Positions 24,893 to 35,192 are shown, counted from the stretch's first letter. The stretch: DNA of 64,000 bases from Chryseobacterium sp. MYb264 (GCF_035974275.1 NZ_CP142422.1:124001-188000); one strand, 5' to 3'. Notes: generated by a model not told the origin, from the sequence alone. A program made the numbers and translations.

Positions 24893-26136
24893 GAAATCAA
24901 CAGCTCAATAGCTTTATCTTTTATTTTTTTTGCCTCTTCTTTCGGAAGAAAATTTTCATTAGACATGAAGGTAAAATCCATTTGTTGGTTGTATGTGGTG
25001 GTGAGCAGGGTGTTTGAATTTAACCATGGAAATGCAACGGTAGGACTGAAAATAGTTTCCAGCTTAAAGTTTTTATACTCAGCCGGAATATCAATTTTCC
25101 CCATATTCGACAGGGTAATGTCGTGGCTTCCTTTACTGAGTTTTAATAATGAAATCATTCGGTCTACCACAGGATGCATATTTTCACCCATCCAAAGCAA
25201 CTCTCTGGCTTTTGTTTTTTCTATTTTTTCAAGGAGATCTTTTTTTATATGTTTCGCATTTTCTAATAAATTCAGGTCTTTTTTTATTGATAATTCAACA
25301 GTGGGGGCAAATGCAAAAATATGATCCTGCTTAATTTCCGGGATAAAATGACGAACATCCACCGGGCTGATTACCTTACCTCTGGCTTTTTTACCCTGCG
25401 TTTCCCGGAAAGCTTGCATGAATGCCGAACAGAGTAAAGCATGAACGGAGATTCCGTGGGTCTTACATGTAGTCACTATCTTTTTTGAAATATCCGCGTC
25501 GAGTTTGCGATGAAGGGCGTAGTTGTTGCCAAGGTTTCTGTTTTTACTTTTGAGCTGGGTAAAAAAGAAAAGTTTAGCCATGACTAAGTAAAGGCGGGCT
25601 TTCCTTTTCTGCTTTTTAAGATTGAAATCATCAGGTAGAAACTCATCAACGGATCTAAATGCATCATAGGTATCCATTTCCAGCAAAGGATTATCCAGCA
25701 AAGTAATGAGTTCACGAATCAAAGTAATGCCTGTTGTTCCGTCACATAGGCAATGGGGCATTACCCAAAGGATTTCAGACACCGTTTCGCCTTTTACCCA
25801 GACAAGCTGGGCCATTGGTTTTTTTTGGTCTTCAAAAATTCTGTACCATTCATTTTCAGATTCAGCCAACCAGTCATCATCAGTTCTTCTTTCAACAACA
25901 CGCAAAGGAATCTGTGAGATTTCTTTTTCTTCTGTAAAAAAGGGAAATTTTGCACTTTTATGATCGATGGAGACCCTCAATAAAGGGTGCTTACGCTGAA
26001 TTTTATCTAACGCAATTCTCAGATGATCTTCGGAAATAGTACCGTTTATTCTTGCGGTATAAATAACATTTAAAGGGGTTTGAGAATCAACATACATGAT
26101 TCTTTCCACCATCATTAGTTTTCGTTTAATCATCAT
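24889..26136 (-). CDS. Condensation/PapA-like acyltransferase (variant active site)
   Basis: 415 residues of the CoA- or ACP-dependent acyltransferase superfamily (NRPS condensation, PapA, WS/DGAT). The active-site HHxxxDG motif reads PHCLCDG near residues 126-132: the second, catalytic His is kept but the first is Pro. Other features: KIQRKHPLLRVSIDH near the N terminus, VSPVDVRHFIP, and HDITLSNMGKIDIP. Paralog of the next gene and overlapping it by 4 bp. In the operon it could add an acyl chain to a sugar or lipid; the acceptor is unknown. Confidence 0.8.
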   Translation of the reverse strand: MMIKRKLMMVERIMYVDSQTPLNVIYTARINGTISEDHLRIALDKIQRKHPLLRVSIDHKSAKFPFFTEEKEISQIPLRVVERRTDDDWLAESENEWYRIFEDQKKPMAQLVWVKGETVSEILWVMPHCLCDGTTGITLIRELITLLDNPLLEMDTYDAFRSVDEFLPDDFNLKKQKRKARLYLVMAKLFFFTQLKSKNRNLGNNYALHRKLDADISKKIVTTCKTHGISVHALLCSAFMQAFRETQGKKARGKVISPVDVRHFIPEIKQDHIFAFAPTVELSIKKDLNLLENAKHIKKDLLEKIEKTKARELLWMGENMHPVVDRMISLLKLSKGSHDITLSNMGKIDIPAEYKNFKLETIFSPTVAFPWLNSNTLLTTTYNQQMDFTFMSNENFLPKEEAKKIKDKAIELLIS

Positions 26137-27398
26137 ACTGCCAGAGATTTCAGTTGTTGTGTTACAATGTTTACCATTTCGTCACGGATAGCCAAAGCTT
26201 CGGATTGTTTTAAATAGCCTTCGCTGCCCATAAATGCAAAATCCATTTCTCCTCGGAAAGTAGAGGTTACCATCGTTGTTGTATTTCCTAAAGGTCCGAT
26301 TACAGACGGACTGAAAACATTTTCTAAAGTAAATTCTTTATATTCAGAAGCTATGGGAATACGTCCAAGATTCGAAAACATGCAGTCATTGGATGATTTT
26401 CCGTTTTTCAATAATTTAGTGAAATTCGTCAAGGCATCATGCGCAGATTCCATCACCATCATTGTGATATAGGGATTCAGTTTGGATGTTTTTTTCTCAA
26501 CGGCGGCTTGCATTAGTTTTAAATTTTCTTCAAAACCGAATTTTTTATTCAGCGAAACCACGATCATTAATCCAAAAGCAAAAATATGATCTGTCTTAAT
26601 CTGATGGGCAAAACGTCTGATATCCACCGGGCACGAAACTTTGTTGAAGGCTTTTTCTTTTCTGATCTTTTGAAAGGCTTCTAAAAGCGCAGCACAAAGT
26701 AGAGTATTTACGGTTACCTTTTGAGATTTACAATAGGAGATCAGTTCCTTACTCGTTTCTTTGTCGAACCTCCAATTGATCAAATAATCGCTTTGTCGGT
26801 CTGTATTTTTTTTATTGACAGGAATATATTTAATCGCTGTTGCTGCCAGCCTTCCGATCATTTTAGCCTTGAATTTCTGGCCACGGCTGTTAAGAATTTC
26901 TCCCGGAACAACGTCGTGAATTCCCCGGATCGGGTTTTCGGTTCCGATATCACTTTTCGGATTATCCAATAATTTTAAAAACTCCTCCAAAACCGCCATG
27001 GCAGAACCTCCGTCACATAGGCAATGATGAAATACAAACATCATTTCCGAAGTTTCTTCACCTTTTATCCAGACAAAACGCATCAAAGGCTGCTCTTTAT
27101 AATTGAATAATTTATACCATTCTTTTTTCGATTCTTCCAGCCAGTCATTTTCTCCTTTTTGGGCTAAAATTCGGATTGGGATTTTTGCTTTTTCCGAAAC
27201 TTCAAACCACGGAACATTTTTTTCATCGTATTTGATGACAGCCTTTAACCATGGATGTTTTTCCTGAAGTTTTTCAAAAGCATACTGAATATCCTTCAAT
27301 ATAAATGTTCCCTTTAATCTAAAAGGAATGACCGTATTGAAAGGCTCTGTACCGTCTCCCAACAGCATTCTTTCGCCAAATAATAATCTTCTTTTCAT
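26133..27398 (-). CDS. Condensation/PapA-like acyltransferase
   Basis: 421 residues, paralogous to 24889-26136. The catalytic motif is canonical, HHCLCDG near residues 123-129. Also seen: KLQEKHPWLKAVIKYDEKN, SCPVDIRRFAHQIKTDHIFAFG, and SNLGRIPIASEYKEF. It stands alone without adenylation or carrier domains, so it is a free-standing acyltransferase. Two such enzymes next to two glycosyltransferase modules suggest a product with two sugar and two acyl additions, a testable inference. Confidence 0.83.
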   Translation of the reverse strand: MKRRLLFGERMLLGDGTEPFNTVIPFRLKGTFILKDIQYAFEKLQEKHPWLKAVIKYDEKNVPWFEVSEKAKIPIRILAQKGENDWLEESKKEWYKLFNYKEQPLMRFVWIKGEETSEMMFVFHHCLCDGGSAMAVLEEFLKLLDNPKSDIGTENPIRGIHDVVPGEILNSRGQKFKAKMIGRLAATAIKYIPVNKKNTDRQSDYLINWRFDKETSKELISYCKSQKVTVNTLLCAALLEAFQKIRKEKAFNKVSCPVDIRRFAHQIKTDHIFAFGLMIVVSLNKKFGFEENLKLMQAAVEKKTSKLNPYITMMVMESAHDALTNFTKLLKNGKSSNDCMFSNLGRIPIASEYKEFTLENVFSPSVIGPLGNTTTMVTSTFRGEMDFAFMGSEGYLKQSEALAIRDEMVNIVTQQLKSLAV

Positions 27399-27489
27399 CA
27401 GTAATTGTTTATTTTTTTTTAAAGGTCAGATGGAATCGCCTTTCATTATTAGTCATTATTTGTATAATAATCGATTGCGATTTCATCGG

Positions 27490-29889
27490 CTAAATCTCAA
27501 CCAATGATTCCTGTTGAACAAAATTTTCAAGCAATTCTACAGCGCGATCGTTTCCGCCAGCGTTCAATAAACTTGACTGAACTTCTTTGGCTGCATTTCT
27601 GTATGTTGGATTTTCAAGCAATTCAAAAACTGTCTGTCGAAGCGCATCAACACGTAATCTTTTATATCTGATACTGATTCCGCAACCTGCCTTTTCGATA
27701 AGTTTAGCTATATGAAAATGATCGTAAGCAATTGGCGTAATCAACATAGGTAAGCCGTTAGTAAACGTATCGTTTACCGTATTAAAACCACCATGACAAA
27801 TCACTGCATCCATGTGAGGCATCAAAGCCGATTGAGGAACGAAGCTGCTCACAATAAAATTGGACGGCCATTCTTCAAAAATTTCGGGTGGAGTAGCCGC
27901 AATAACTGTTACAGGCTGATCTGCAAATGCCGCAATTACTTTTTCAAAAAATGCTTTTCGGATATCCACTAAAAGCGTTCCCAGTGAAACAAAAATCTTC
28001 GGTGTTGTCGAAGCGTCTAATTTGTCCCAATTAAAAGGTGCAGGATTCGGTCGACCTTTTACAGGACCAACAAATTCCATGTGAGAAGGAACGGTTTCAA
28101 AATCAGCGAATTTTTGAGAAGTAAATACCAAATTCAAATCATGAGAATGAATGAAAATTCCATCTTCCTCGATGCCGACTTCTTTTTGAAGGTCTTTAAT
28201 TAAATTTTGCTGCCATTCAAAAATTTTCGGTGCGCTGTTGGCGGTATCACCCATTACATCGGGGGGAACAGGTGTTGTCGTTACGCAAGGGATATTATTT
28301 TTGTGAGCAAAAAGGGCTCCACCGAAAGTAATACAATCATTTACGATAACATCAGGTTGCCATTCTTTGGTCAATGTTTCCAAACCTGGCATCATCATTT
28401 TAGCGAAAGGAACATAGGTTTCTTCCAATGCGAGCTTCATCACTTCAGGACCAGAACAAGCGGGGCCATCATCCTGTCTTTTTAAAATTCTTGCAATTTC
28501 ATCCTGATATGGAATTAAATCCTGTTCAGGATAAAAATAACTTCCTCCTTCCGGAATATGTTTTTGATCTAAAGGCGTAATTCCAAACCATTTTACTTCA
28601 TGACCACGGGCAATTAAGCTCGCACCAACGCTCAAAGTCGGACTGATATGTCCGAAAAACGGAGGAATAACGAATAGAAATTTAGATTTTGGATTTTCCA
28701 TATTTGAAATGGGATTTATAGCATTTTCCAACAAATTGGCTGCGGTTGAACTTCCACCAGCTTTAGCAAAAGATTGCTGAACAACTTCTGCAGCATCACG
28801 ATAACTTGGATGGGTTAAAATTGTTTTTACGGCTTCATTTAAATGGATGGCTTTGAATCGATTAAAATTCAAACGTTCACCTGCTCCGGTACGCACAACG
28901 CGACCAGCAACGTGCGATTGATCATACGCAATCGGAATCACCACCAAAGGCAATCCGTTGGAAAGCGCTTCTGAAACCGTATTGTGACCGCCATGAGAAA
29001 CAACGCCATCGAGATGTGGCAGTAAATCCAACTGTGGAACCTGCTGATACACCATGAAATTCTCCGGCCATTCCTCAAAAAGCTGAGGATCTGAAACCAC
29101 AACAACCGTCAAATCTTCCTCTTTAAAAGCATCAATCACTTTTTGGAAGAATGCTTTTTTATGATCGTGATCGAAGGTTGTTCCGATGCTGACCAGAATT
29201 TTTTTCTTTGAACTTTGATGAAATTTTTCCCAATCAAATTCGCAGGAAATACGACGCTCGGTGAGAACAGGACCCGTAAACTTGAAATGGGTCGGAAGAT
29301 CCATTTCGCCAAAAAAATATCTTGAAGTAAGGACCAAAGTCAGTAAATCTGAGCAATCTAATGCTTTATCGCCATCAACACCTAATTCTTTTTGAAGAGC
29401 GACGATTTGTTTTTCTTCCCATTCGTGAACTTTTGGCAATTCATCCATAATTTTAATGGCAGCCGGAGCCGTCACTGTTGTAGAATAGGGAAGTCCCAGA
29501 TTTTTTGCAGCGACAGCCGCAGCAAACAACTGATGATCACCGATCACCATATCGGGTTGGTAAAGCTCAAGTAATTTTACAATACCGTTATAGCAATGTC
29601 TGTTGAGAGGAATCAAGACTTCTTCGTAAAGAAATTTGATGCTGTCGATTCCGTAGACTACTTTTTTAGAAATAATATCGAGATAGTTTTCGCTTTCTCT
29701 TTTTTCCTCGTCGGTTTGATCGTATTCAATCAACAATAATTCTCCTCCGACAGGAAGTTTTGCACTTAAATTTTTGTCAAGGCTGATCCAGGCTACTTCA
29801 TGCCCTCTTTCCAGAAGAGTAGCACCGATGCTTAACGTGGGATTGACGTGACCCGTCAAAGGTGGAACAACAAATACAAATTTAGCCAT
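27490..29889 (-). CDS. Tandem fused family-1 glycosyltransferase (two UGT modules)
   Basis: 799 residues made of two complete GT-B glycosyltransferases of the MGT/CrtX-like kind. Module 1 (about 1-395) starts KFVFVVPPLTGHVNPTLSIG; module 2 (about 398-799) starts SKFLFVIPPFFGHISPTLSVG. Both keep the nucleotide-sugar loop: SHGGHNTVSEALSNG in module 1 and CHGGFNTVNDTFTNG in module 2. The usual length for one enzyme is about 400, so this is a duplication-fusion. It overlaps the upstream hydrolase gene by 8 bp. No signal peptide; it would glycosylate on the cytosolic side. Confidence 0.9.
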   Translation of the reverse strand: MAKFVFVVPPLTGHVNPTLSIGATLLERGHEVAWISLDKNLSAKLPVGGELLLIEYDQTDEEKRESENYLDIISKKVVYGIDSIKFLYEEVLIPLNRHCYNGIVKLLELYQPDMVIGDHQLFAAAVAAKNLGLPYSTTVTAPAAIKIMDELPKVHEWEEKQIVALQKELGVDGDKALDCSDLLTLVLTSRYFFGEMDLPTHFKFTGPVLTERRISCEFDWEKFHQSSKKKILVSIGTTFDHDHKKAFFQKVIDAFKEEDLTVVVVSDPQLFEEWPENFMVYQQVPQLDLLPHLDGVVSHGGHNTVSEALSNGLPLVVIPIAYDQSHVAGRVVRTGAGERLNFNRFKAIHLNEAVKTILTHPSYRDAAEVVQQSFAKAGGSSTAANLLENAINPISNMENPKSKFLFVIPPFFGHISPTLSVGASLIARGHEVKWFGITPLDQKHIPEGGSYFYPEQDLIPYQDEIARILKRQDDGPACSGPEVMKLALEETYVPFAKMMMPGLETLTKEWQPDVIVNDCITFGGALFAHKNNIPCVTTTPVPPDVMGDTANSAPKIFEWQQNLIKDLQKEVGIEEDGIFIHSHDLNLVFTSQKFADFETVPSHMEFVGPVKGRPNPAPFNWDKLDASTTPKIFVSLGTLLVDIRKAFFEKVIAAFADQPVTVIAATPPEIFEEWPSNFIVSSFVPQSALMPHMDAVICHGGFNTVNDTFTNGLPMLITPIAYDHFHIAKLIEKAGCGISIRYKRLRVDALRQTVFELLENPTYRNAAKEVQSSLLNAGGNDRAVELLENFVQQESLVEI

Positions 29890-30676
29890 GGTTTTGTGTC
29901 AAATTTTCTGTTAAGGTTTTAGATAAAAAATCAACAATCGTTTCTGCGATCAAAGCTGGTTCCTGAATCGGGATGTTATGATCCCCTGAAATTAATTCCA
30001 ATTGAGAATCAGGAATTTGATCATTCAACGATTCTCCTGTTGGTCTGCAATTGGAATCTGAACCGTACAATAATAAAGTTGGGATATTTAATTCAGACAA
30101 ATTAACCTCACTCAGAAAATCTTTTTCCCTGATCATATCCGCTTTGATGCTGGTTTTATTGAAAAGAAACTCATACATACGATGGTTTTTTTCCATCTGT
30201 CTTTTGCCCATCTGTACTTTCGTGGTGTCCGTAAAATTAGCCACATAATGCTCCAGAAATTCCTTACTGTACTGCTCGATAATTCCTCTGGCTTTTTCGT
30301 CCTGCGGATCGGGAGCTTCCATCACAACTAGTTGATTGATGCGGTTTTGATAGTCTAAAGCTGTTTTTAAAGCAATTAACCCCCCGAAACTGTAGCCTAC
30401 AAGATGTACTTTTTCAAGCTGTAATCCATTCATCAAAGCGATGAGATCGGAAGACATATTTCCCAAATCATAACCGTCTTCAAAACGTTCGCTCATGCCG
30501 TGGCTTTTCAGATCGTACATCACGACATGGAATTTTTTTGCTAAAACCGGAGCAATATTAAAATAATAAATGGACAGGTTGCTGAACATTCCGTGGATCA
30601 AAACCACGGTTTGTTCAGCACCTTTATTGAGTTCCTGAATATGAACTTTTTTATGATTGATTTCGATTATTGGCAT
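29882..30676 (-). CDS. Alpha/beta hydrolase, possible releasing thioesterase
   Basis: 264 residues. Seen: oxyanion segment VVLIHGMFSN, nucleophile elbow VGYSFGG near residue 96, acid in LLYGSDSN, and His in SGDHNIP. No signal peptide. It overlaps both the ACP gene (10 bp) and the glycosyltransferase gene (8 bp), which ties it to product release or transfer from the carrier protein. A catabolic esterase role is less likely given the context. Confidence 0.8.
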   Translation of the reverse strand: MPIIEINHKKVHIQELNKGAEQTVVLIHGMFSNLSIYYFNIAPVLAKKFHVVMYDLKSHGMSERFEDGYDLGNMSSDLIALMNGLQLEKVHLVGYSFGGLIALKTALDYQNRINQLVVMEAPDPQDEKARGIIEQYSKEFLEHYVANFTDTTKVQMGKRQMEKNHRMYEFLFNKTSIKADMIREKDFLSEVNLSELNIPTLLLYGSDSNCRPTGESLNDQIPDSQLELISGDHNIPIQEPALIAETIVDFLSKTLTENLTQNHG

Positions 30677-30966
30677 TCGTAGATATAATTGATGATCATA
30701 CTTAAATCAAGGTTGATCAGTTCGTCAAGATCCATTGAAGACAACCATCCCGTAAAATCGATCTGGTCACCAAAATACGCCTTGATTTTCTCTGAAAAAG
30801 ACACAATTTCGATACTGTCCATTTCAAGATCTTTTGTGAATGAACTTTCAGGGCTAATATCCATTTCTTCCGCGAATTCTTCACCGATAACTTCAGTGAT
30901 AAATCCTTTTAAAAGCGTGAATAATTCTTCGTGATTTAATTTTTCTGTTGTATTTAAAGTGTCCAT
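30667..30966 (-). CDS. Free-standing acyl carrier protein
   Basis: 99 residues; phosphopantetheine attachment Ser51 in DLEMDSIEIVSF. Long N-terminal extension and a WLSSMDLDELINLDLS end. It overlaps the end of the second synthase by 13 bp and the hydrolase by 10 bp. The second synthase has AT and DH domains but no ACP of its own, so this protein may serve it in trans or hand the chain to the acyltransferases. Confidence 0.88.
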   Translation of the reverse strand: MDTLNTTEKLNHEELFTLLKGFITEVIGEEFAEEMDISPESSFTKDLEMDSIEIVSFSEKIKAYFGDQIDFTGWLSSMDLDELINLDLSMIINYIYECQ

Positions 30967-33900
30967 CCTATGATATAATTTTTATGTTTAATGGTTTTGA
31001 TTTCTGTTTGATTGATCCATAAAGAATCCTCTGTTATTTTCTCGACTTCGAACCGTTTCGGGTTTCCTTTCAGTCCGGTTCCCAAAAACTTTCCGTAGGC
31101 TTCTTTGGCTACCCAGAATTTGGTCGTCCATTCTGCCTGATCTTTGTCTTTTAATAAGGTTAATTCGTGATCTGTAAAGACTAAATCGTAAAATCCGGAG
31201 CTTCGTTCTTCAATAATTTCCATATCGATTCCGACCTGCTTTCCGTTTTTTGCAATTCCGACGGCATCTTTTCCTTTATGAGCTAAAGAAATATGAATAT
31301 TTTCCGTGGAGTCACCAATCAGATAAGGTTTTCCGACGTCATCTTTCCCTATTTCAAAAGTAATCGGATAACAAGGGTGATTTTTTTCCTTTTTAAGAAG
31401 ATTTCGAACGGCATCTTTCACCGCAACGCGGCTTACCATCCAGCTTTTTCTCTTGTTGGGTAAAAGTGTTTGGTGATGCTTTTTTTCGGTTTGATTAAAA
31501 TATCTTTTCAGGATAAAATCCCAAGACGCAACTCTCGAATAGGCCTGATGGAAGAAAAATACTTCGGGCGCAATTTCTTCTGAAAGACGGTTGTGCAAAG
31601 GCGACATCGAAACGTTCCACAACGCGGCATCGATTTCCAGACGGCGGTTTTGCCATCCTGAGATCATGCACCATACTTTTCCGTCTTTTTTAAGAACAAT
31701 ATCTCCAATCGCAAATTCATCGTTCATTTCAGTCAGGCTGCAGGTACATTCAAAAATGCCATCCTGATCTTGAAGATCTCCGAAGAATTCAATGTCTTTG
31801 ATTTTTACAGGAAATGCGATTCTGTCTTTCGTTAAAGTTAATTGAAGCCAAAGTCCGAACAATTGTCCTGCGTTATCCAGCAAAGAGCCTTTTCCACCGT
31901 TTCCTTTGATTTTTCCGACAATTCCTTTCGTTCCAACCTTTGAAACTTCCGTAATTCCCTGATATTTTTCTCCGTGAAACATATGCATTTCGTAGATTTC
32001 TTCAGGCGTCCTTTCAATCGGCAATACATCTCCAACTGAAAGATTGATGTTTGGAATCTGGCGATCCGTTGAGGTTAATAAAACTTCTGCATTCACGAAA
32101 TTTTCAATATCTAAATAGGCGTGATTCGTTGATCTCCATTCGCCTTTTACGGTTTTTTCGAAAGGTTTTGCCACATTCATCCATTGGAAAACACTTACAT
32201 TCATTATTTTATGAACTTTACTTCCAGCGATTTCTGCCTGAGCAATTTCCGCCAGTTGTTCAAAGATCATCGTCATCGGAATTACCGGTTCCATATCAGC
32301 CACTGTCGACCAACCTTTTGGCTGTCTCAATAAACTGTGATCGATTAAGTAAGGATGATTTTCCAGGTCAACATACAACGTTTTTGAAAAATCTTTACTT
32401 CTCGGAACTGTTATTTGAGGAACAATTGGCGTAGCTTTGGAAGCTTTAATTTCCGGACGGTTCTGGAATAATGTTAATACTTCTTCCTGCATGCTGATCA
32501 TTTCAGCCATATTTTCCTGAAACGCCTGAACAAGCGGATGCCCCGTTTTTGCCACCGAAATATTTTTCTGCTTCGGAACTTCAACGCTTTTAGCTAAATT
32601 TTTAATTGCTGCAAAATCACGGATAATTGGCGAACCTAATTCTAGTTTAATACCTTTTCCTGATGCTGTTTTTGAAGAACTTTGAATATCTAAAAAGTCT
32701 AAAGCAATTGTTTTTCCTTCCACGAATAAAGCAGCAACCACACGTTGTAACTGCGCCAATGCAGATCGAACGGGCGTGCTTGAAGCAATCGTGCTGAATG
32801 CTTTTCCTTTCAATGTATCATCAATAAATCCGATCAATCCTCCGGTTCCGACCTGAATAAAAAATCTTGCGCCTTCTTCGTACAGTTTATCTGTTAATTC
32901 ACGGAAACGTACAGGTTCTACAAGATGTTCCGCACTCAGTTTTCGGATAGATTCCTGATCTGCAGGATACGGCTCTAAAGTCGTTGCCGACCATAATGGA
33001 ATTTTCGTCTTTTGAAACTGTGCTTTTTCCATTCCGGCTAAGATCACATCTAATTTATCAGCGATAAAAGGCGAGTGAAATCCTGATTGAAACGGTAGAA
33101 TCTGATGAAAAATCTGTTTTGATTTTAAGATCGGAACCAATTCATCCAAAGCAGCGTTACTTCCACAAAGAATCACCTGATTTGGGCAATTGTCATTGGA
33201 AATATACACGTTCGGAATTTCTTCAATAATTGGTTTTATCGTTTCAATTCCGGATCCGATTGCGATGAATTTTGAATCTTTTAATTCAAAAGTTTCAGGA
33301 TTTAAAACATCAATTAATGCTTTTACGGAATTTACTTCCGCTAATTCTGAAGAGTACCCTGCAAGCCATTCTCCCAAGCTGTGTCCCGCATTCATATCGG
33401 GAATAATTCCTAGTTTTTTAAGGGAATTATCTAAGATGCTGCAGTTGTTGAAAATATTCAACGCATCATTTAATAAACCTTCACCCTCAGTTTCTATCGG
33501 AGCGGTGAGGTTAAAATAACGGCTTACACTTTCAATTTCGCCTTTCGCCAACCCGTCTAATCCGGGAAATACGAAGGCTACTTTTTCTCCGTTTTGAAGC
33601 AAAGGCGTATTGGTATACCAAATATCCTGTTTGTTTCGCCACGGATTATTTTTAGCAACAATTTTCGTCGCTTTTTCTATTCTTTCTTTGGTGGGTTCAA
33701 AAACCGCAACACGGAAATTTCCTTCACCAATCGTTGTTTCATTATTTTGTAAAGCCGAAAGCAATTCTTCATGCGTAGATCTTGCCAGAATTAAAACTTT
33801 GTCTTTTTTAGGCATATCGTATCCTTCCAAAACCACATGCGCATTAATTCCTCCAAATCCGAAAGCATTCACTGCAGCTACTTTTGGCAATCCTGTTTTT

Positions 33901-35192
33901 GACCAGCTTTTCGCTTCCTGAACGGGTTCGAATCTGGTATTCTGCATATCCGAAGTCGGGGTTTCACAATATAAAGTCGGTGGCAAAATATCGTGATGCA
34001 AAGCCAGACACGTTTTAATCAGCCCTGCAATTCCCGCAGCGGGCATCGCATGACCTATATTTGATTTCACAGAACCGATTCCTGCCATTTTAGCATCTTC
34101 TTCTTTTCCGAAAAACTGAGCTAAGGTTTGCAATTCGGTTTTATCTCCAAGCGGAGTTCCTGTTCCGTGAGCTTCGATATAACCAATTTGTTTTTCATCC
34201 AAATCTGCGTTTGTCCAGGCTTGTTGTAACGCTTTCAACTGACCTTTTACAGACGGACTCATCACGCTCGTTCCGTTTCCGTCACTGCTGATTCCGACGC
34301 CTTTAATCACGGCATAGATTTTATCCTGATCTTTAACAGCGTCTTCCAATCTTTTCAACACGACAAATCCGCAACCTTCACCAATCAATAATCCATCGGC
34401 ATCATTGCTGAAAGGTTTGATCTGCTGTTGTTTTGAAAGAGCTCCCAATTGAGAGAAAATACTCCAGAACGCAGCGTTTTGTCCGGTATGAACACCACCT
34501 GCGATCATAATATCGGAGCGACCTCTTTGAAGTTCCTGAACGGCATGATCAACCGCCAGTAAAGCACTTGCACAAGCGGCATCAACGGTGAACGCAACAC
34601 CTCCCAAATTGAACCGGTTGGCAACCAAAGAAGCAACCAAATTAGGAATTAATCCCATTGCAGTATCGGCTGCAAAACGTCCTTTTTTTTCCTGAAAAGC
34701 ATGTTTTACTTTTTCAATATCGGCGGAAGAAACTTCGGGTAACAATTCTTTTAATAAAGAAGAAATTTGTTCGCCCGTTCTTACTATTTCGATGGCTCTT
34801 GTTGCGCCGGGACCTGTATAATTTCCTTTTCCGATGATGATTCCGGTTTTTTCTAAGGAAATATTTTTCTTGAAAATTCCGGCATCGTCTAAAGCTTTTT
34901 GAACCAAATCCAAGGTTAATAAATGATCAGGTTCCGTTCCTTCAACGGCCAACGGTAAAATACCGAAAGCGGTTGGGTCGAACTCATAATCAGGGATAAA
35001 TCCACCACGTTGGCAATAAAAACGGTCGACCGAACCTGAATAATCACTGAAGTGAACAGGATCAATACGATCAGCTGGAGCCAATTGGGTAGAATCTACT
35101 TTATTGACAATATTCTGCCAAAAAGTTTGGGCATCCTGCGCCCCCGGAAAGACGCAGGATAAACCAACTATTGCAACATCTGTTTTTTTCAT
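30954..35192 (-). CDS. Type I synthase: KS-AT-DH with C-terminal phosphopantetheinyl transferase
   Basis: 1412 residues. KS domain (1-450): DAACAS near residue 206, EAHGTGTPLGD near 340, NIGHAMPAAG near 378, so the cysteine-histidine-histidine triad is intact and this is not a chain-length factor. AT domain (about 535-790): AGHSLGEW near residue 604, but the opening motif reads FPGLDG where GQG is usual. A hot-dog dehydratase-type domain begins near residue 945 with NHPYLIDHSL. C-terminal PPTase (about 1200-1412): GIDMEII near 1323 and WVAKEAYGKFLG near 1361. No internal ACP is seen. It would activate its own system's carrier proteins. Confidence 0.9.
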   Translation of the reverse strand: MKKTDVAIVGLSCVFPGAQDAQTFWQNIVNKVDSTQLAPADRIDPVHFSDYSGSVDRFYCQRGGFIPDYEFDPTAFGILPLAVEGTEPDHLLTLDLVQKALDDAGIFKKNISLEKTGIIIGKGNYTGPGATRAIEIVRTGEQISSLLKELLPEVSSADIEKVKHAFQEKKGRFAADTAMGLIPNLVASLVANRFNLGGVAFTVDAACASALLAVDHAVQELQRGRSDIMIAGGVHTGQNAAFWSIFSQLGALSKQQQIKPFSNDADGLLIGEGCGFVVLKRLEDAVKDQDKIYAVIKGVGISSDGNGTSVMSPSVKGQLKALQQAWTNADLDEKQIGYIEAHGTGTPLGDKTELQTLAQFFGKEEDAKMAGIGSVKSNIGHAMPAAGIAGLIKTCLALHHDILPPTLYCETPTSDMQNTRFEPVQEAKSWSKTGLPKVAAVNAFGFGGINAHVVLEGYDMPKKDKVLILARSTHEELLSALQNNETTIGEGNFRVAVFEPTKERIEKATKIVAKNNPWRNKQDIWYTNTPLLQNGEKVAFVFPGLDGLAKGEIESVSRYFNLTAPIETEGEGLLNDALNIFNNCSILDNSLKKLGIIPDMNAGHSLGEWLAGYSSELAEVNSVKALIDVLNPETFELKDSKFIAIGSGIETIKPIIEEIPNVYISNDNCPNQVILCGSNAALDELVPILKSKQIFHQILPFQSGFHSPFIADKLDVILAGMEKAQFQKTKIPLWSATTLEPYPADQESIRKLSAEHLVEPVRFRELTDKLYEEGARFFIQVGTGGLIGFIDDTLKGKAFSTIASSTPVRSALAQLQRVVAALFVEGKTIALDFLDIQSSSKTASGKGIKLELGSPIIRDFAAIKNLAKSVEVPKQKNISVAKTGHPLVQAFQENMAEMISMQEEVLTLFQNRPEIKASKATPIVPQITVPRSKDFSKTLYVDLENHPYLIDHSLLRQPKGWSTVADMEPVIPMTMIFEQLAEIAQAEIAGSKVHKIMNVSVFQWMNVAKPFEKTVKGEWRSTNHAYLDIENFVNAEVLLTSTDRQIPNINLSVGDVLPIERTPEEIYEMHMFHGEKYQGITEVSKVGTKGIVGKIKGNGGKGSLLDNAGQLFGLWLQLTLTKDRIAFPVKIKDIEFFGDLQDQDGIFECTCSLTEMNDEFAIGDIVLKKDGKVWCMISGWQNRRLEIDAALWNVSMSPLHNRLSEEIAPEVFFFHQAYSRVASWDFILKRYFNQTEKKHHQTLLPNKRKSWMVSRVAVKDAVRNLLKKEKNHPCYPITFEIGKDDVGKPYLIGDSTENIHISLAHKGKDAVGIAKNGKQVGIDMEIIEERSSGFYDLVFTDHELTLLKDKDQAEWTTKFWVAKEAYGKFLGTGLKGNPKRFEVEKITEDSLWINQTEIKTIKHKNYIIGWTL

